NCBI RefSeq assembly: GCF_020883535.1
Contig: NZ_CP086654.1
Span: 372,001 to 436,000 of the forward strand
From: Staphylococcus ratti
GTDB taxonomy: Bacteria > Bacillota > Bacilli > Staphylococcales > Staphylococcaceae
Length of the DNA stretch: 64,000 nucleotides
Direction: 5' to 3'
The notes below the pieces were generated by a model. It searched no databases and had not been told where the DNA came from. It saw only the letters and a list, made by a program, of their open reading frames with translations. This document shows positions 28,421 to 38,438 of this stretch, piece by piece; within the stretch, counting starts at the first letter, position 1; the number at the start of each line of letters is the position of its first letter. Position numbers and translations under genes: made by a program.

Positions 28421-29195
28421 GATTGTAACTTATAAAAAAATGTTATTGGAGACAGGGTATTACGAAGCAAAACTCAAAACGCTACCACATGTTGACGTAC
28501 ATCATAAATCGACATTAGTAGAACGGTTAGAACAAAGTAGGCATGTAGAAGTTATAGCGGAAATTAAGTCTCAAAGTCCAACGGTGCGCGATATACCTGA
28601 GCGCCCTTTAGAGCATCAAATTCAAGCGTACTGTGAAGGAGGCGCTGCAGCAATTTCTATTTTAACGGATGAGCAGTTTTTTAATGGTACATTTGAACGT
28701 CTTGCGGATTTAACACAACAAACAGATCTTCCTGTTTTATGTAAAGATTTTATGATTGATGAACGGCAAATTGATGTTGCGAAGCGAGCGGGGGCGTCTA
28801 TTATTTTACTCATCGTGCATATTTTAAGTGATGCGCAACTGAAGCGTTTATACCGTTATGCGCAACAACTTAATTTAGAAGTATTAGTTGAAGTTCATAA
28901 CGAAAGAGAGCTAGAACGTGCACAGCGTCTCTGTCCTAAAATAATTGGCGTAAATAATCGAGATTTACAACATTTCGTGACGAAGGTAGAACATACCAAT
29001 AAGATTTTAAAAAATAAAAGCAATGACATTTATTATATTTCGGAAAGTGGCATTAAAACAAGTACAGATGTTGAAAAAATAGTACCGTCAGGCATTCATG
29101 GCGTGCTTGTCGGTGAGACGCTTATGAAGGCGGAGTACCCAGCAACATTACTTCAAACATTTAAACGAAAAAGGGTTGGAAGCAGATGTATCTAA
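28404..29195 (+). CDS. trpC: indole-3-glycerol phosphate synthase
   Basis: 263 residues, TIM barrel. Closes the indole ring from CdRP. It shows EIKSQSPTVRDI (catalytic Lys in the ExKxxSPS-like motif), VLCKDFMID, IGVNNRDL and YISESGI. ATG 28404 gives 6-nt spacing after GGAGG; ATG 28401 would be too close. It overlaps trpD by 17 nt and trpF by 10 nt. Confidence 0.95.
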   Translation: MSILDEIVTYKKMLLETGYYEAKLKTLPHVDVHHKSTLVERLEQSRHVEVIAEIKSQSPTVRDIPERPLEHQIQAYCEGGAAAISILTDEQFFNGTFERLADLTQQTDLPVLCKDFMIDERQIDVAKRAGASIILLIVHILSDAQLKRLYRYAQQLNLEVLVEVHNERELERAQRLCPKIIGVNNRDLQHFVTKVEHTNKILKNKSNDIYYISESGIKTSTDVEKIVPSGIHGVLVGETLMKAEYPATLLQTFKRKRVGSRCI

Positions 29196-29815
29196 AGTAT
29201 TGTGGATTTACACGCGAAAAAGATATTCAAGTGGCATGTCATCTTAATATCGATGCGATTGGTATCATTACGTATCCCAAAAGTAAACGATATGTCGAAC
29301 GTGACAAACTTGTCCAACTTTTCGAGAATGTCCCTTCTTATATTGATCGTGTAGCAGTCACTGTTAATACGCCTATAGAAGCGTTATTAAATCTTGTGCA
29401 AACTTCCAATATTAATGTGTTGCAACTTCATGGTAATGAATCAGTTGAAACTGTAAAAGCGTTAAAAACAAGTTGTCCAAGTATTAAAATTTTTAAAGCG
29501 ATTCCAGCGCACAATGATTGTATTCAACAAGTGAAAACATTTGCCCCTTTAGTAGATAAGATTTTAGTAGATACGCCGACTGCATTGTTTGGTGGTTCTG
29601 GAGAGACATTTGATTGGAAAGTGTTATCTGAATGTACGGAAACGCCAATTTTAGTTGCAGGAGGGTTGAATAATCATAATGTTAAAACGTTAATCAAGCA
29701 TTACCCTCACATTGAAGGGCTTGACGTTTCAAGCGGTATAGAACGAGCGAAAGGGATTAAAGACAGTAGGAAAATGGCACAATTCATTGACACGGTGAAA
29801 GGAGCATTGAAATGA
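29186..29815 (+). CDS. trpF: phosphoribosylanthranilate isomerase
   Basis: 209 residues, TIM barrel. Seen: [11 protein letters not shown] with the catalytic Cys, [14 protein letters not shown] with the catalytic Asp, [16 protein letters not shown] and GLDVSSGIE. The start overlaps the end of trpC and the stop overlaps trpB by 4 nt. Confidence 0.95.
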   Translation: MYLKYCGFTREKDIQVACHLNIDAIGIITYPKSKRYVERDKLVQLFENVPSYIDRVAVTVNTPIEALLNLVQTSNINVLQLHGNESVETVKALKTSCPSIKIFKAIPAHNDCIQQVKTFAPLVDKILVDTPTALFGGSGETFDWKVLSECTETPILVAGGLNNHNVKTLIKHYPHIEGLDVSSGIERAKGIKDSRKMAQFIDTVKGALK

Positions 29816-31026
29816 AACATATACAATTACAAGCAGATGAAAATGGCTTATTCGGTGGTTATGGCGGCCGCTATGTACCAGAAACGCTAATGCCAGCAAT
29901 TCAGGAACTGAAAGAAGCATTTGATGAAGCACAACAAGACCCCACTTTTTTAGAAACATTTCAGACGTATTTAAAAGAATATGTTGGGCGTGAAACACCG
30001 TTAACGTATGCGCAATCGTATACAGAACAATTAGGAGGTGCAAAAGTTTATTTGAAACGTGAAGATTTGAATCATACAGGTGCGCATAAAATTAATAATG
30101 CGATTGGGCAAGCTTTAATTGCAAAACGCATGGGCAAAAAGAAGCTTGTAGCAGAAACTGGTGCAGGACAACATGGTGTAGCGAGTGCAACAGTAGCAGC
30201 ATTATTTGATATGGAGCTTGTCGTATTTATGGGTGCAGAAGATATTAAACGTCAACAGTTGAATGTTTTTCGAATGGAGTTGCTCGGTGCGAAGGTTGTA
30301 TCTGTCGAAGAAGGCCAAGGAACGTTATCTGATGCGGTAAACAAAGCTTTACAATATTGGGTCGCACATGTTGAGGATACCCATTATTTATTGGGATCGG
30401 CGTTAGGGCCAGACCCATTTCCGACAATGGTACGTGAATTTCAACGGGTTATTGGCGACGAAATTAAACGTCAAATTCAAGAAAAAGAGCAACGTTTACC
30501 AAATGCAGTTGTGGCATGTATTGGAGGCGGTTCAAACGCGATTGGCACGTTTTATCCTTTTATTACAGACGATGTGAAACTTTATGGTGTTGAAGCTGCA
30601 GGAGAAGGCGCGCATACGAATCGGCATGCGCTTGCAATTTCAAAAGGGAAGAAAGGTATTTTACACGGTGCGAAAATGTATTTAATTCAAGATGACCATC
30701 ATCAAATTGAGTTAGCGCATTCGATTTCAGCTGGCTTAGACTATCCAGGTGTTGGGCCGGAACATTGTTATTACCATGATATTGGAAGAGTGACCTATGC
30801 ATCTGCCACGGATGATGAAGCGATGGAAGCACTTGTTCGTTTTACTAAAGCTGAAGGTATTATTCCAGCGATTGAAAGTGCGCATGCTTTAAGTTATGTT
30901 GAAAAATTGGCACCAAAGATGCAGAAAGATGAGATTATTGTCGTCACGATATCAGGTCGTGGAGATAAAGATATGGAGACGATACGTCAATATACGGCGC
31001 AAAAGAGAGGTGAGTCTCATGCGTAA
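29812..31026 (+). CDS. trpB: tryptophan synthase beta chain
   Basis: 404 residues, PLP enzyme. Condenses indole with serine. PLP Lys is in [10 protein letters not shown], the Glu of the catalytic loop in [10 protein letters not shown], and the phosphate-binding glycines in [24 protein letters not shown] N-terminus (YGGRYVPET). Overlaps trpF and trpA. Confidence 0.96.
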   Translation: MKHIQLQADENGLFGGYGGRYVPETLMPAIQELKEAFDEAQQDPTFLETFQTYLKEYVGRETPLTYAQSYTEQLGGAKVYLKREDLNHTGAHKINNAIGQALIAKRMGKKKLVAETGAGQHGVASATVAALFDMELVVFMGAEDIKRQQLNVFRMELLGAKVVSVEEGQGTLSDAVNKALQYWVAHVEDTHYLLGSALGPDPFPTMVREFQRVIGDEIKRQIQEKEQRLPNAVVACIGGGSNAIGTFYPFITDDVKLYGVEAAGEGAHTNRHALAISKGKKGILHGAKMYLIQDDHHQIELAHSISAGLDYPGVGPEHCYYHDIGRVTYASATDDEAMEALVRFTKAEGIIPAIESAHALSYVEKLAPKMQKDEIIVVTISGRGDKDMETIRQYTAQKRGESHA

Positions 31027-31756
31027 ACAGTTTGTCGCATATATTATGGGAGGTCCTAACTTTATAGAGTCGTTAAAACTTCTTGATAGCGAAGGGGCAG
31101 ATTATGTCGAGATAGGCGTGCCTTTTTCAGATCCTGTTGCTGACGGTCCTATTATTAAAAAAGCTGGCGAAAAAGCGATTCAAGCAAGGATGACGTTAGA
31201 AAAGATTTTGGAACAATTGAAAATACATCAAAAAGAAATTAAAGCGAAAACAATTATAATGACCTATGCGCATATGATAGAAGCTTATGGTGAAGCGGCA
31301 TTTATGCAAGCGCTAGATGAGGCCGATGTGTATGGTTTAATTATTCCGGATATGCCATTTGAATATACGGAACAATTGAAAGCACGTTACCCTCAAAGAC
31401 ATGTGAAAATCATTTCATTAATTGCGATGACTGCGCATGAGGCACGTATGAAACAAATAGCGGAACAAGCAGAAGGTTTCATTTATACGGTAACAATGAA
31501 TCAAACTACAGGACAAAATGCGCAATTTCATCCAGAGTTAAAAGCTAAAATCAAAGCGATTCAGCAGTATACGTCTATTCCAGTAATGGCTGGATTTGGC
31601 ATTCGTGATGAAACACAAGTAACTGATATCGTGTCTGTGGCAGATGGTGTAATTATAGGAAGCGAAATTGTCCGACGATTAGATGAAGACGGGATTGAGG
31701 CAACACGACCATTTTTAAAAAACATGCGAAAAGTTTTAAATGAAACAGATGCATAA
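31019..31756 (+). CDS. trpA: tryptophan synthase alpha chain
   Basis: 245 residues. Cleaves indole-3-glycerol phosphate. Catalytic Glu is in [10 protein letters not shown] and catalytic Asp in PVADGP. The loop that reads AGDP in most bacteria is GGPN here, close to the variant I recall in Staphylococcus aureus. GAGGTG precedes ATG 31019. The frame that begins at 30896 is an upstream extension inside trpB. Last gene of the operon; no strong terminator seen before 31800. Confidence 0.95.
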   Translation: MRKQFVAYIMGGPNFIESLKLLDSEGADYVEIGVPFSDPVADGPIIKKAGEKAIQARMTLEKILEQLKIHQKEIKAKTIIMTYAHMIEAYGEAAFMQALDEADVYGLIIPDMPFEYTEQLKARYPQRHVKIISLIAMTAHEARMKQIAEQAEGFIYTVTMNQTTGQNAQFHPELKAKIKAIQQYTSIPVMAGFGIRDETQVTDIVSVADGVIIGSEIVRRLDEDGIEATRPFLKNMRKVLNETDA

Positions 31757-31851
31757 CAGCGAAAGTGCTTGCAATTTTATGCGAAGATAAGTGTGAAATG
31801 TTACTGAACGCGTTATAATGAGGTTATCGAGAGGGAAAGGATGTGGTGCAT

Positions 31852-32568
31852 ATGGCTTACACGTTTATTTTTGATTTAGATGACACGTTATACGATCAAC
31901 TTGAAGCTTTTAACATTGCATATCAGTATCATTTTGCGGACAGTGATATCAATGTAGCAACGCTGTATCGTCATTTTCGACATTACAGTGATGACGTCTT
32001 TGATCAAACACAAAATGGCGATATGACCGTGACTGAAATGCAAATATACCGTATCACAGAAGCAGCGAATGATTTTGATATTGCTTTGCCAGAAAAAAAG
32101 GCACTAGCATTTCAAAGAGACTATGAACAAGCGCAACAGCGTATCACATTATCCCATCCTATTAAAACAATGTTATATGCGTTAAAACAAAAGCACACTT
32201 TAATGGGCGTCATTACAAATGGTGAAGGGCACCATCAACGCATGAAAATAAAAGCTCTAGAGCTTGACCGCATCATACCAGAAAAACATATATTTATTTC
32301 TGCAGAAACAGGGATGTATAAGCCAGATGTCGCACTATTCAAACTGGTTGAACAAGCATTAGATTTAAAGCCCCAGAACACATTTTACATCGGAGACAAT
32401 TTTGAAAATGATGTCGTTGGAGCACTTAATGCGGGATGGCACACCATTTGGTTTAACCGTCGCAATCGTTCGGCAACCCTTAAAGGTTATCAACCTGATT
32501 ATTATGTAGATTCAGAAGAAGGGCTTGTTGAAGTGATTGAAAAATTACAAAATGAGCACTTAAAATAA
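31852..32568 (+). CDS. HAD-family phosphatase (YjjG-like)
   Basis: About 238 residues. Haloacid dehalogenase hydrolase: motif I FDLDDTLYD, motif II ITNGEG, motif III Lys in MYKPD, motif IV IGDNFENDVVGA, with a helical cap. Related enzymes dephosphorylate nucleoside monophosphates or phosphoglycolate. Its closeness to GlcDF makes phosphoglycolate an attractive but untested substrate. ATG 31852 is chosen with AAAGGA about 10 nt upstream; GTG 31846 and 31843 are alternatives. A -10 TATAAT lies at 31814-31819. Confidence 0.85.
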   Translation: MAYTFIFDLDDTLYDQLEAFNIAYQYHFADSDINVATLYRHFRHYSDDVFDQTQNGDMTVTEMQIYRITEAANDFDIALPEKKALAFQRDYEQAQQRITLSHPIKTMLYALKQKHTLMGVITNGEGHHQRMKIKALELDRIIPEKHIFISAETGMYKPDVALFKLVEQALDLKPQNTFYIGDNFENDVVGALNAGWHTIWFNRRNRSATLKGYQPDYYVDSEEGLVEVIEKLQNEHLK

Positions 32569-32573
32569 TGCAA

Positions 32574-32612
32574 AACCACCGAAGTTTACTTTGAAACTGA
32601 GGTGGTTATTTT
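32574..32612. terminator. bidirectional terminator between HAD gene and QueD-like gene
   Basis: AACCACC (32574-32580) pairs with GGTGGTT (32601-32607), with an inner AGTTT/AAACT pairing, followed by ATTTTTA. Confidence 0.75.
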
Positions 32613-32617
32613 TATGA

Positions 32618-33046
32618 TTATTGTGCCATAATGTCGCGTGTAAAACGGACGCCCTGATCAGGTGATTCATACATAGTAATAGCGTTAAGTGAGACGTTAT
32701 CTGGGAGATGTGTACTGAAAGTTTCCCAAATCCAATGAATTAAGTTTTCTAAAGTAATATTCATATCTGGCAAAGTTTCATTTAATAATTGTCCCTCAAG
32801 TGAAGGTTCAAGATGGGTTTTGTAAATGTTATCAATAATCCTAAAGTCAACGGCCATACCAAGTTCATCTGTTTTAGACCAAAGTTCTATATCTAACAAA
32901 TAACGATTATCTTCTAAATCATGGTACGAAGTTTCGTTAAAAAAGATGCGGGCGTCCGCACAGAATTCGTAATGTCTTAAAATTAAAACGGTTTTTTGGT
33001 GTCTTGCAAAGTGTTTGGGTGGCTTGACATCATCGAATTTTGCCAT
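32618..33046 (-). CDS. QueD/PTPS-like protein lacking the zinc histidines
   Basis: 142 residues. Fold signatures of 6-carboxytetrahydropterin synthase are clear: GMAVDFRIIDNIYK (VDFxxLK in QueD), LLNETLPDMNITLENLIHWIWE (LN...PTxENLA) and YESPDQGVRFTRD near the end. The zinc ligands are absent: the AAH position reads ADAR, and the HGHNY position reads EDNRY. A Cys (FCADAR) is kept. It is therefore unlikely to be a normal queuosine enzyme and may be a divergent paralogue with another role. No other que gene is adjacent. Confidence 0.75.
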   Translation of the reverse strand: MAKFDDVKPPKHFARHQKTVLILRHYEFCADARIFFNETSYHDLEDNRYLLDIELWSKTDELGMAVDFRIIDNIYKTHLEPSLEGQLLNETLPDMNITLENLIHWIWETFSTHLPDNVSLNAITMYESPDQGVRFTRDIMAQ

Positions 33047-33204
33047 GAAAAGACCTCTTTTCTACTTTTTTATTAGCATAACACAATACAAAATAATCAC
33101 GAAAAGATACGCGTATACTCAAATTTCTTCGTTCTCATGCGAAAAGGAGATAAATCGTGTAAAATGGTTAGAAACATGTAAGTTATCAAATGAGGGGGTA
33201 TTTG

Positions 33205-34611
33205 ATGCAACATGAAACGCTTGAAAGCGCCTTAAAATTACTTTTAGGCGAACGACTTTTTTTAGATACGGCTTCTCGAATATCATACGGATATGATGGA
33301 TCATTTGGACAGTACGTGCCTGAATTTGTGACGCAACCACTTTCAACAAAAGAAGTTCAAGAGATAGTTAAACTGGCGAACCGTTTTAACGAACCGATTT
33401 ATCCAAGAGGTGCTGGTACAAATTTGTCAGGTGGCGCACTGCCTGTACATGGGGGGATTGTCATTGATTTTTCTCAATGGGATGAGGTGACAATTTATCC
33501 GAACGATTTAATTATTAAAACACGACCAGGCGTGAAAACATCGACAATACACGCTTTAGCGGAAGCACATCAACTTATGTATCCACCTGATCCTTCTTCA
33601 TCTGCGGTATGCACAATAGGAGGAAATCTTGCAGAAAATGCGGGTGGGCCACATGGCGTAAAATATGGTGTGACAAAAGATTATGTCATAGGGCTTGAGG
33701 TAGTTACAGCGCAAGGAGAACTTATTCGGACAGGCGGTCAAACAATTAAAAATGTGACAGGTTATGATTTAACAAAGTTGCTAGTAGGTTCAGAGGGGAC
33801 GCTAGGCATTATTACTGAAGCAACTTTACGTTTAATTCCAAAGCCTAAAGCTACACAAACGGCGATGATTGTGTTTAAAGATTTGGAAAGTGCAGGGCGT
33901 TCAATTTCTCAAATTTTAACTTCGGGCGTCAGACCGTCGAAAATGGAGATTTTAGATCATCATGCGATTAATAAAGTGGTTGATTATGCAGGATTAGATT
34001 TGCCAAGAGCAGCAGCTGCAATATTGCTTGTGGAAGTGGATGGTGAGCCGGATGCTTTAACAAAAGAAATGGAAACGATTCGAGTCGCACTTGAAAAAAT
34101 TGGTGTAGAGCATATTGAAATTGCAAAGACAAAAGAACAAGAGGCAGAATTGTGGCGTGTGCGTAAGGCAGTGTCACCTGCAGTGGTGGAGAGTGGCTAC
34201 ACTAAAATTTCTGAAGATGCGACTGTGCCATTAAGCAAAATCCCACATATGTTTAAAAAGATATCAGAACTAAAGCACAAATATCAGTTAAGTATTGTTG
34301 TTTTTGGACATGCAGGTGATGGCAATTTACATCCGACCATTAATGCCAACATGCGAGATAAAACGGCGATACAAAATGTAGAGCAAGCAGTAGAAGAAAT
34401 ATTCAATTATGCTATTGAACTCGGTGGCACTTTATCAGGTGAACACGGCATTGGAACGATGAAAAAAGCCTTCATGACGCGAGAACTCGGAACAGAAGGC
34501 GTTGCTTTTCAAAAAGCAATTAAACAAGCTTTAGATCCTGACAACGTATTAAATCCAGGAAAGATTTTTCCAGCTGAAGGTGAAACAAGATTGGTGTTGC
34601 ACAATGACTAA
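33205..34611 (+). CDS. glcD: glycolate oxidase FAD-binding subunit GlcD
   Basis: 468 residues. FAD_binding_4 N-terminal domain with PRGAGTNLSGGALP, PPDPSSSAVCTIGGNLAENAGGPHGVKYG and NVTGYDLTKLLVGSEGTLGI, and a C-terminal oxidase domain ending in HAGDGNLHP, GEHGIGTMKK and DPDNVLNPGKIF. Oxidises glycolate or another 2-hydroxy acid. ATG 33205 has GAGGGGG 6 nt upstream, whereas ATG 33190 overlaps that site. Paired with GlcF downstream. No GlcE is present, as in Bacillus ysfCD. Confidence 0.9.
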   Translation: MQHETLESALKLLLGERLFLDTASRISYGYDGSFGQYVPEFVTQPLSTKEVQEIVKLANRFNEPIYPRGAGTNLSGGALPVHGGIVIDFSQWDEVTIYPNDLIIKTRPGVKTSTIHALAEAHQLMYPPDPSSSAVCTIGGNLAENAGGPHGVKYGVTKDYVIGLEVVTAQGELIRTGGQTIKNVTGYDLTKLLVGSEGTLGIITEATLRLIPKPKATQTAMIVFKDLESAGRSISQILTSGVRPSKMEILDHHAINKVVDYAGLDLPRAAAAILLVEVDGEPDALTKEMETIRVALEKIGVEHIEIAKTKEQEAELWRVRKAVSPAVVESGYTKISEDATVPLSKIPHMFKKISELKHKYQLSIVVFGHAGDGNLHPTINANMRDKTAIQNVEQAVEEIFNYAIELGGTLSGEHGIGTMKKAFMTRELGTEGVAFQKAIKQALDPDNVLNPGKIFPAEGETRLVLHND

Positions 34612-35872
34612 TTTAAAATCCCGTCTCGATTACCAAGCTACGTTTGATTGTGTGCAATGTGGCTATTGCTTACCGGTTTGTCCTACATATGTCTCTTTTA
34701 AAAATGAAAAACATTCACCAAGAGGACGGATTAATTTAGTGAAATTGGCTGCGGAAAACAAAGTGACTTTGGAGGATATGGCTGAAAGTATAGAATTATG
34801 TCTGGGGTGTAGAGCATGTGAAACGGTGTGCCCAACTCATGTTAACTATGGAGACATTTTAAGTTCAGCCGTAGAGGTACTTTATGAGGAAAAGGCACAA
34901 TCCAACGTTGAAAAAGTCATACGTTATACGGCTTTTCAAGGTTTACTTAAACACCCAAAAGCATTACGTCTCGTCAATAAAGGGCTACGTTTCTATCAAA
35001 AATCAGGTGTGGAAACAATAATAACAGCAACAGGTGCTTTAAAGTTTGCGCCTAAATATCAACAATTTCAAAAAATCTTGCCTAAAGTTCATAAAACAAC
35101 ACCACAACACAAAGGAGCATTTTCTCGCCAAAAATCAATGACGGTAGGCTTTTTTCAAGGATGCATGATGGATGCCATATTTAGCCATATTAATGATTTA
35201 GCAATTAAAATTATGGAACAGCATGACATTCAAGTGATGAATGTCGCTATGCAAACGTGTTGTGGCGCCTTACAGCATCATGCAGGTCAAACCGCAGAAA
35301 CCATTTCGCTCGCTAAAAGAAATATCGAAACGTATGAACGTTACGACTTTGATTACATTGTTAATACGATTGGAGGTTGTGGTGCAGCGTTAAAAGAATA
35401 CGACAAATTGTTTGAAAAAGGAACATCATGGCATGAGCGTGCGACGAAATTTGTGAATAAGGTAAGAGATATATCAGAAATTTTAGCTGCACAAACATTA
35501 GTGTGGCGCACGCAGTTAAATGCGCAAGCAATTTACCAACCGTCTTGCCATTTAGAAAATGTTCAAAAAGTCTTTAAAGCCCTAGAACATGTACTCAATG
35601 CGATTCCAGGGCTAACGTTGTTGCCGTTTGAAAACCAACACCATTGTTGCGGCTCGGCAGGTATTTATAATTTGGTGAATTATGAAGCTGAAATGCAAAT
35701 TTTAGATGATAAAATGCACCATGTTCAAAAGGTGAAACCTAACTTGATTATTACGTCAAATCCTGGTTGTCACCTTCAAATGAAGTTAGGTGTGGAACGC
35801 GAAGGCCTTTCAAGCCAAATTGAAGTTAAACACCTTGTCGAAGTTGTCGCAGAGGCATGTCAAATCAATTGA
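34604..35872 (+). CDS. glcF: glycolate oxidase iron-sulfur subunit GlcF
   Basis: 422 residues. Two 4Fe-4S binding motifs, CVQCGYCLPVCP and CLGCRACETVCP, and two CCG domains (TCCGALQHHAG and HHCCGSAGIYN). It passes electrons from GlcD to the quinone pool or another acceptor. ATG 34604 overlaps the GlcD stop by 8 nt, so translation is coupled; there is no strong ribosome binding site. Confidence 0.9.
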   Translation: MTNLKSRLDYQATFDCVQCGYCLPVCPTYVSFKNEKHSPRGRINLVKLAAENKVTLEDMAESIELCLGCRACETVCPTHVNYGDILSSAVEVLYEEKAQSNVEKVIRYTAFQGLLKHPKALRLVNKGLRFYQKSGVETIITATGALKFAPKYQQFQKILPKVHKTTPQHKGAFSRQKSMTVGFFQGCMMDAIFSHINDLAIKIMEQHDIQVMNVAMQTCCGALQHHAGQTAETISLAKRNIETYERYDFDYIVNTIGGCGAALKEYDKLFEKGTSWHERATKFVNKVRDISEILAAQTLVWRTQLNAQAIYQPSCHLENVQKVFKALEHVLNAIPGLTLLPFENQHHCCGSAGIYNLVNYEAEMQILDDKMHHVQKVKPNLIITSNPGCHLQMKLGVEREGLSSQIEVKHLVEVVAEACQIN

Positions 35873-35909
35873 GAAAATAAAAATAATATCATCATTCGTT
35901 CATAAAAAA

Positions 35910-36521
35910 TTATGTTAATGGTTTGACCATTCGATATAAATGATAAGGTGCGTGATTAATGGCAGATTCAATCGTATATCCAGATTTAGTGTAGAGTCGT
36001 TGGGCGTCTGTATTCGTTTGTTTTACAGTAAGGGACAGTTTATTGTAACCGTGATGTTGAGCTATAGCTTCGATATGCTGAAGTAAAAGAGAGGCAATGC
36101 CTTGGCGATGGTATTCAGGTTTTACAGATAAGAGTGAAATATGAAATTCATCGTCGTAAGCTTCTTCTAGTGCAAGAAGTGCTCGAATATTTTTAGCATA
36201 ATGATAAAAATGTGGAAAGATCTGCCACTGTTTCATTTGAAGAATATGTAAAAATGTATATTTATCAGCACGATTCAATTGTTTGGCTGGCATGGCAGTA
36301 ATAAGTCCGGACACTTCACCATCAGCATGGGCAACCCAGCTCCAATCGTGACTGAAACGATTACGCTTATGTTTCCAAAGTGTGTGGATGTATTGATGAA
36401 TTTGATTTAAATTGGTCGTTCCAAAAAGAGGATAACTCATTTCCTGTATTGCAAGTGTTGTTAAAAAGCCTACTTCAGGGAGTTCTGGATAGGCAGGGTG
36501 TACCTCGATATTTTTAATCAT
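35910..36521 (-). CDS. GNAT-family N-acetyltransferase
   Basis: 203 residues. Acetyl-CoA motif A is LLSVKPEYHRQGIASLLL (RQGIAS fits R/Q-x-x-G-x-A), followed by LSLTVKQTNTDAQRLYTKSGY. Substrate unknown. GGAGG precedes ATG 36521. It converges with glcF and diverges from the ABC exporter genes. Confidence 0.85.
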   Translation of the reverse strand: MIKNIEVHPAYPELPEVGFLTTLAIQEMSYPLFGTTNLNQIHQYIHTLWKHKRNRFSHDWSWVAHADGEVSGLITAMPAKQLNRADKYTFLHILQMKQWQIFPHFYHYAKNIRALLALEEAYDDEFHISLLSVKPEYHRQGIASLLLQHIEAIAQHHGYNKLSLTVKQTNTDAQRLYTKSGYTIESAINHAPYHLYRMVKPLT

Positions 36522-36656
36522 GTCGTCGCCTCCTTATATTTCCTTTCATAGTAATAACATGCCCAAGCGCGGCATTCATAAAACAATAAATAAACATTTT
36601 AATTAATAAGCAAACACATGAATCGATACAACATCTATTTTTAAAGGAGGGATGTT

Positions 36657-38438
36657 ATGAAGGTTTTTCGAACATTAGTATGGTTTTTTAAACAAGAAAA
36701 ATGGCGATTTGGTTCGGCGATGATTGCATTACTTATTACCGCATTTTGTAGTTTAATGCCACCACAAATCATCGGCCGTGTCATTGACCATATGACGGGC
36801 AAAACATTGACGCCGCAACTTTTAATTATGTATTTAATGGTTATTTTTATCACAGGCGTGATTGTCTATGGCTTGAGATACTATTCGCGCTTACAATTAT
36901 TTGGTGCGAGTGCCAAGTTAGGACGGTTATTGCGTCAACAATTGTACGACAAATATATAAGCATGCGACCAGCATTTTTTCAAAAGTATCGTACAGGTGA
37001 TTTAATGGCGCATGCGACCAATGATATCCGTGCTGTTCAAAGTACAGCGGGCATTGGTGTCATGACGATATCGGATGCCGTCATTATGGGTGGGATGACA
37101 CTGGTTATGATGGCTGCGACGATAAGCGTTAAATTGACGTTCATTGCGATGTTGCCACTCCCTATCCTTGTTATCTTAACGCAATTTTATGGACATCTAC
37201 TCCATAAAGGGTTTAAAGAAGCACAAGGGGCATTTAGTGAGCTCAATGACAAAACACAAGAAAGTATTGCCGGTGTAAAAGTAATGAAATCGTTTGGTTA
37301 TGAAAGTTCAGATGAAGAAGACTTTCGTCAATTAAGTGATCGTGTTGTAGCCAAAAATCTCAAAGTGACTAAAATAGACGCATTATTCGATCCTACAATA
37401 CAAATTGTAATAGGAGCGAGTTACTTATTGAGCGTGATTTTTGGGGCGCGTATGGTAATAGATAATACGATTACAATTGGCCAACTTATCACATTTACAA
37501 CGTATCTAGGTATGATGATATGGCCATTATTAGCATTGGGCTTTTTCTTTAATATCGTACAACGTGGACGTGCGTCTTATGATCGTATTTTAGATTTACT
37601 TGCGGTCGTAGATGACACTCATCATCATGAAACATTAACTGTACCACCTCGAGGTGCAATTCAATTTCAACTCGATCAGTTTGCATTTTCTAAAGCGGAT
37701 AAGCCTGACCTGTATAACATTCATTTTACGATTGAGCCAGGGATGACGGTCGGTATCGTAGGAAGTACAGGATCAGGTAAAAGTTTATTGATTCGATTAC
37801 TGTTAAGAGAATTCGATCCACCGCGTGCTAAAGATATCACATATGGCGGACATCCTATTCAGCAATATCCGATTCAATTATTAAGAGCGCAATTTGGTTA
37901 TGTCCCTCAAGATCATTTTTTATTTTCTTCAACAATTCGGGGAAATATTGCGTTTAGTGCACCTCAAGTTGATGATGCCACGTTGTATCACGCTAGTGAA
38001 ATGAGTCGCATTCATCAAGATATTATGACATTACCACAACAATATGACACAGTTGTCGGCGAACGCGGTGTTTCCCTATCCGGTGGACAAAAACAACGTA
38101 TCTCCATTGCCCGTGCGTTATTAAAAGACCCAGAAGTGCTCATATTAGATGATTCGTTATCTGCAGTAGATGCTGAAACGGAAACGCAAATTTTACAAAA
38201 CTTAAAACAAGAGCGTCAAGGCAAAACGAATATTATTACTGCCCATCGTATGAGTGCAGTGATGCACGCGGATTTAATTATTGTAATGCGTGATGGAACG
38301 ATACTTGAAAAAGGCTCACATGAAACATTACTTCAACTTCAGGGATGGTATGCTGACACTTTCCAAGCTCAAGCGATGGAAAATCGTTTAAATCAAGCCT
38401 TGGAGGAACAAGTAGAAAGGGGGAAGAATGATGAGTGA
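36657..38438 (+). CDS. ABC exporter half-transporter, degenerate-site subunit
   Basis: 593 residues. Six transmembrane helices (about 15-300) fused to an ATPase domain. Walker A GSTGSGKS, signature LSGGQ, and Walker B LILDDSLSAVD in which Asp replaces the catalytic Glu. This marks the degenerate subunit of a heterodimeric exporter such as Bacillus BmrCD/YheIH. AAAGGAGG precedes ATG 36657. Overlaps the partner gene. Substrate unknown, possibly drugs or lipids. Confidence 0.88.
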   Translation: MKVFRTLVWFFKQEKWRFGSAMIALLITAFCSLMPPQIIGRVIDHMTGKTLTPQLLIMYLMVIFITGVIVYGLRYYSRLQLFGASAKLGRLLRQQLYDKYISMRPAFFQKYRTGDLMAHATNDIRAVQSTAGIGVMTISDAVIMGGMTLVMMAATISVKLTFIAMLPLPILVILTQFYGHLLHKGFKEAQGAFSELNDKTQESIAGVKVMKSFGYESSDEEDFRQLSDRVVAKNLKVTKIDALFDPTIQIVIGASYLLSVIFGARMVIDNTITIGQLITFTTYLGMMIWPLLALGFFFNIVQRGRASYDRILDLLAVVDDTHHHETLTVPPRGAIQFQLDQFAFSKADKPDLYNIHFTIEPGMTVGIVGSTGSGKSLLIRLLLREFDPPRAKDITYGGHPIQQYPIQLLRAQFGYVPQDHFLFSSTIRGNIAFSAPQVDDATLYHASEMSRIHQDIMTLPQQYDTVVGERGVSLSGGQKQRISIARALLKDPEVLILDDSLSAVDAETETQILQNLKQERQGKTNIITAHRMSAVMHADLIIVMRDGTILEKGSHETLLQLQGWYADTFQAQAMENRLNQALEEQVERGKNDE

